A DNA stretch of 64,000 nucleotides from positions 1,282,001 to 1,346,000 of the forward strand of contig NZ_CP115465.1 of assembly GCF_027912535.1 (NCBI RefSeq), given 5' to 3'. The translations under genes and the position numbers were made by a program. Positions within the stretch are counted from its first letter, which is position 1. Each line of letters starts with the position of its first letter. The notes beneath the pieces were generated by a model, which searched no databases, was not told where the DNA came from, and saw only the letters and a list, made by a program, of their open reading frames with translations. The DNA is from Brevundimonas sp. NIBR11 (GTDB lineage Bacteria > Pseudomonadota > Alphaproteobacteria > Caulobacterales > Caulobacteraceae). Positions 61,947 to 64,000 of the stretch are shown in pieces.

Positions 61947-63115
61947 CCCACCGCCGTGCGCCAGGCCGCCAGACCAATCTCCAGGTCGGCGATCAGCTCC
62001 GACGGACTCTCAAGTCCGATGTGGAGGCGGAGCAGTGGCCCCTCCAATGTGGGCGGAGCCACGCGGAACGCCATCTGCGGCGTCTCGTATGTGATCAGGC
62101 TCTCGAAGCCGCCCCAGGAATAGCCGAGGCCGAAGAGACTTAGCGCGTCGAGGAAGGCGTGGGCCGTCTGGGTGTCGCCGCCCTGCATGACCACGCCGAA
62201 CAGCGACGCCGCGCCCGTGAAGTCCCGGCTCCACAGCAAGTGGCCCGGATCGCCGGGCAGGGCAGGGTGCAGGACGCGCGAGACCTCCGCCTGATCCGCC
62301 AGCCAAGTCGCGACCTGCATCATGGATCGCTGTTGTTCCGCGTACCGCAGAGGCAGGGTGCGAAGGCCCCTCAGCGCCAGCCAGGCATCGTCGGGCGAGA
62401 CGCACAGGCCGACGTCCTCATAGGTTTCGGCGATCGCCTTCACGAGCGCGGGATCGCTGGCCGAGACCGCCCCAAGCATCAGGTCGGAATGGCCGCCCGC
62501 GTATTTGGTCAGGGCCTGAACGCTGACATCGACGCCATGCGCCAAAGGCTTGAAGGCCAGACCGGCGGCCCAGGTGTTGTCCATCACCGTCCAAACGCCC
62601 CGCGCCCGCGCGGCTTCGGCCAGCAGCGGAACGTCGATCATCTCCATGGTCAGCGAGCCCGGAGCCTCGATCAGCATCAGCCGCGTCGCATCCGACACCA
62701 GGGCGGCGACTTCTTCTGCAGAGGCCTCCGCCGGATGGAAGCGCGCCGTCACTCCGCGCGCCGCCATATAGCGGGTCAGGAACCGCCGCACGGGGCCGTA
62801 GACGGCGTCCGTGGTCAGGATCTCGTCGCCCGGCTTCGTGAGGGCCAGCAGCGGCAGGGTGACCGCAGCCAGACCTGACGGGGCGAGCCAGCAGGATTCT
62901 GCGCCCTCCAGGTCAGAGATCGCTCGCCGAAGTCCGTCCTGAGACGCCGTGCCGTCGATGCCGTAGAGCGGACCCAGACTCGCATCCCGCATGTCGCCGA
63001 CGGCGTCGGACAACATCGTCGAGGCCCGTTCGATCGGCGGATTGACCGGCCGCCGTCCTTCGCCGCGCCGCGTCGCCGCCGCGATCAGACGGGTGCGGTC
63101 GGAAAGCAGATCCAT
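61943..63115 (-). CDS. Cystathionine beta-lyase-type PLP enzyme (Cys/Met metabolism)
   Basis: A 390-residue enzyme of the Cys/Met PLP family. The PLP lysine lies in QALTKYAGGHSD; other features are YGIDGTASQDGLRRAISDLEG, DNTWAAGLAFKPLAHGVD and the C-terminal LRLHIGLESPSELIADLE. The best fit is MetC cystathionine beta-lyase in methionine synthesis, though gamma-lyases look alike. ATG 63115 is the first clean start. Confidence 0.88.
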   Translation of the reverse strand: MDLLSDRTRLIAAATRRGEGRRPVNPPIERASTMLSDAVGDMRDASLGPLYGIDGTASQDGLRRAISDLEGAESCWLAPSGLAAVTLPLLALTKPGDEILTTDAVYGPVRRFLTRYMAARGVTARFHPAEASAEEVAALVSDATRLMLIEAPGSLTMEMIDVPLLAEAARARGVWTVMDNTWAAGLAFKPLAHGVDVSVQALTKYAGGHSDLMLGAVSASDPALVKAIAETYEDVGLCVSPDDAWLALRGLRTLPLRYAEQQRSMMQVATWLADQAEVSRVLHPALPGDPGHLLWSRDFTGAASLFGVVMQGGDTQTAHAFLDALSLFGLGYSWGGFESLITYETPQMAFRVAPPTLEGPLLRLHIGLESPSELIADLEIGLAAWRTAVG

Positions 63116-63220
63116 GGCGGCCTCGACGGGTTGCGAACGTGGTCCCAAAGGCCTCTAAAGCAGCGGGGGCGCAAGGGGTCCCGACGCGAGTCGGGACAAG
63201 CAGCGGACGCGGGACGAACC

Positions 63221-64000
63221 ATGGGCGGAGCCACCGGTTTCTGGATGCGAGGCGCGGTCCTCGCGGGCCTGGCCCTTTTGGCCGCCTGCGGGCGAGGCGA
63301 GGGCGATGCCGATGAGCCCGCGACCGTGGCGACGACGGGATCGACCCACACGGTGGCCGCGCCCGTCGAAAGCCCGACCCTGGCGGCGATCAAGCGGCGC
63401 GGACGTTTGAACTGCGGCGTCAATCAGGGTCTGGTCGGCTTCGCCTACACCGACAATCGCGGTGAGTGGCGCGGCTTCGACGTCGATTTCTGCCGCGGTC
63501 TAGCCGCCGCGATCTTCGATGACGCCGACGCCGTGCGCTTCGTGCCCCTGACGGCCGAGAATCGCTTCCAGGCCCTGAACGATGGCCGGATCGATGTCCT
63601 GTACCGCAACACCTCCTGGACCATGGAGCGCGACACGGCGGGCCAGTTGAGCTTCGCCGGGATCAACTACTACGACGGCCAGGGCTTCCTGGTGCGGCGG
63701 TCGCTGGACCTGAACAGCGCCTCGGAGCTGAACGGCGCCCGTGTCTGCGTTCAGGCCGGCTCGACCAGCGCCCTGAACGCCGAAGACTATTTCCGCAGCC
63801 GGGGCATCGACTACCGCGCCGTAGTCCTGCCGACCGAGGAGGCCGCGCGGCAGGCCTATGGCCGCGAGGATTGCGACGCCTTCAGCGCCGATGTCTCCGC
63901 CTTGGCCGCCGCCCGGACGACCCTGTCCGACCCGCAGCAACACGTGATCCTTTCCGACATCATCTCCAAGGAGGCGCTGGGCCCGGTCACCCGTCGTGGC
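63221..64000 (+). CDS. Amino-acid ABC transporter substrate-binding protein (AapJ-like), 3' end missing
   Basis: The first 260 codons of a periplasmic binding lipoprotein: signal with lipobox LAAC, then LAAIKRRGRLNCGVNQGLVGFAY, DFCRGLAAAIFDDADAVRFVPL and VLYRNTSWTMERDTAG. The NTSWT and GVNQG motifs fit the general L-amino-acid binding protein AapJ/BztA, normally about 340 residues. The frame stays open to the window edge, where the permease genes aapQ and aapM are expected. Confidence 0.9.
   Translation, partial: MGGATGFWMRGAVLAGLALLAACGRGEGDADEPATVATTGSTHTVAAPVESPTLAAIKRRGRLNCGVNQGLVGFAYTDNRGEWRGFDVDFCRGLAAAIFDDADAVRFVPLTAENRFQALNDGRIDVLYRNTSWTMERDTAGQLSFAGINYYDGQGFLVRRSLDLNSASELNGARVCVQAGSTSALNAEDYFRSRGIDYRAVVLPTEEAARQAYGREDCDAFSADVSALAAARTTLSDPQQHVILSDIISKEALGPVTRRG

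Noticed and set aside
61990..62020. GGACTCTCAAGTCC inside the lyase gene as a third GANTC-rich repeat
   Set aside because: It lacks the 17-base and 8-base blocks and their spacing, and lies in a coding sequence.

Overview
The window is a compact, GC-rich bacterial chromosome segment with many 1-4 base start/stop overlaps. The gene content points to an alphaproteobacterium of the Caulobacterales, most like Brevundimonas. Supporting signs are ALA-synthase (C4) haem synthesis, a cytochrome bc1 assembly chaperone next to a DUF177 gene, the plsX-fabH-ihfA-merR order, glyA-nrdR-rib-nusB-thiL, rplM-rpsI-argC, an NDUFS4-like complex I subunit, a class I PHA synthase and K+-independent hppA. The genus is inferred; I saw no rRNA to prove it. 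I found no prophage, insertion sequence, CRISPR array or replication origin, and no gene-free stretch exceeds 300 bases.

Layout. 0-10 kb: a trypsin-like protease, a long acyl-CoA dehydrogenase, cytochrome b561 and a YceI protein, Sua5, a patatin/3-hydroxybutyrate dehydrogenase pair, YaaA, an FAD-linked 2-hydroxyacid dehydrogenase and a NUDIX hydrolase. 10-18.5 kb: an exported poly-acidic protein, a slipin/NfeD pair, RNase HI, tatABC, a BLUF photoreceptor, glnBA and a stand-alone NAD(P)HX dehydratase. 18.5-26 kb: a flavin reductase, a 3-hydroxyisobutyrate-dehydrogenase paralogue, then an exported-protein island (MetX-like hydrolase, membrane LytTR regulator, second hydrolase, CAP protein), cyclophilin and hemB. 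26-33 kb: valine-degradation genes (isobutyryl-CoA dehydrogenase, 3-hydroxyisobutyryl-CoA hydrolase, mmsB) interrupted by two exported methyltransferase-like paralogues, then hemA. 33-40 kb: glyA-nrdR-ribD(reductase)-ribE-ribBX-ribH-nusB-thiL. 40-48 kb: hppA, bamE, the bc1 chaperone, DUF177, plsX, fabH, ihfA, a merR gene and tRNA-Pro. 48-64 kb: ctaA, rplM-rpsI, argC, msrB, phaC, glpX, recJ, three tRNAs, a double cold-shock protein, a complex I subunit, a cystathionine-lyase-family gene and the start of an amino-acid ABC binding protein.

How the genes work together. hemA and hemB supply the first two steps of haem synthesis, and ctaA makes haem A for the oxidase. The riboflavin genes here cover only the reductase, 3,4-dihydroxybutanone-phosphate, lumazine and riboflavin steps. 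The deaminase domain is absent and the GTP-cyclohydrolase-II-like domain has lost its zinc cysteines, so those two activities must come from elsewhere. PhaC plus 3-hydroxybutyrate dehydrogenase (and perhaps the patatin) suggests a polyhydroxybutyrate storage cycle.

The points I consider least expected are: two tandem methyltransferase-fold proteins carrying export signals and degraded SAM motifs; a 35-bp repeat found twice, built of TGGACTC half-sites that each contain a GANTC (CcrM) methylation site; an inverted repeat between a membrane LytTR regulator and the hydrolase gene next to it; the poly-acidic secreted protein encoded by a long polypurine tract; and several families of palindromic intergenic repeats.
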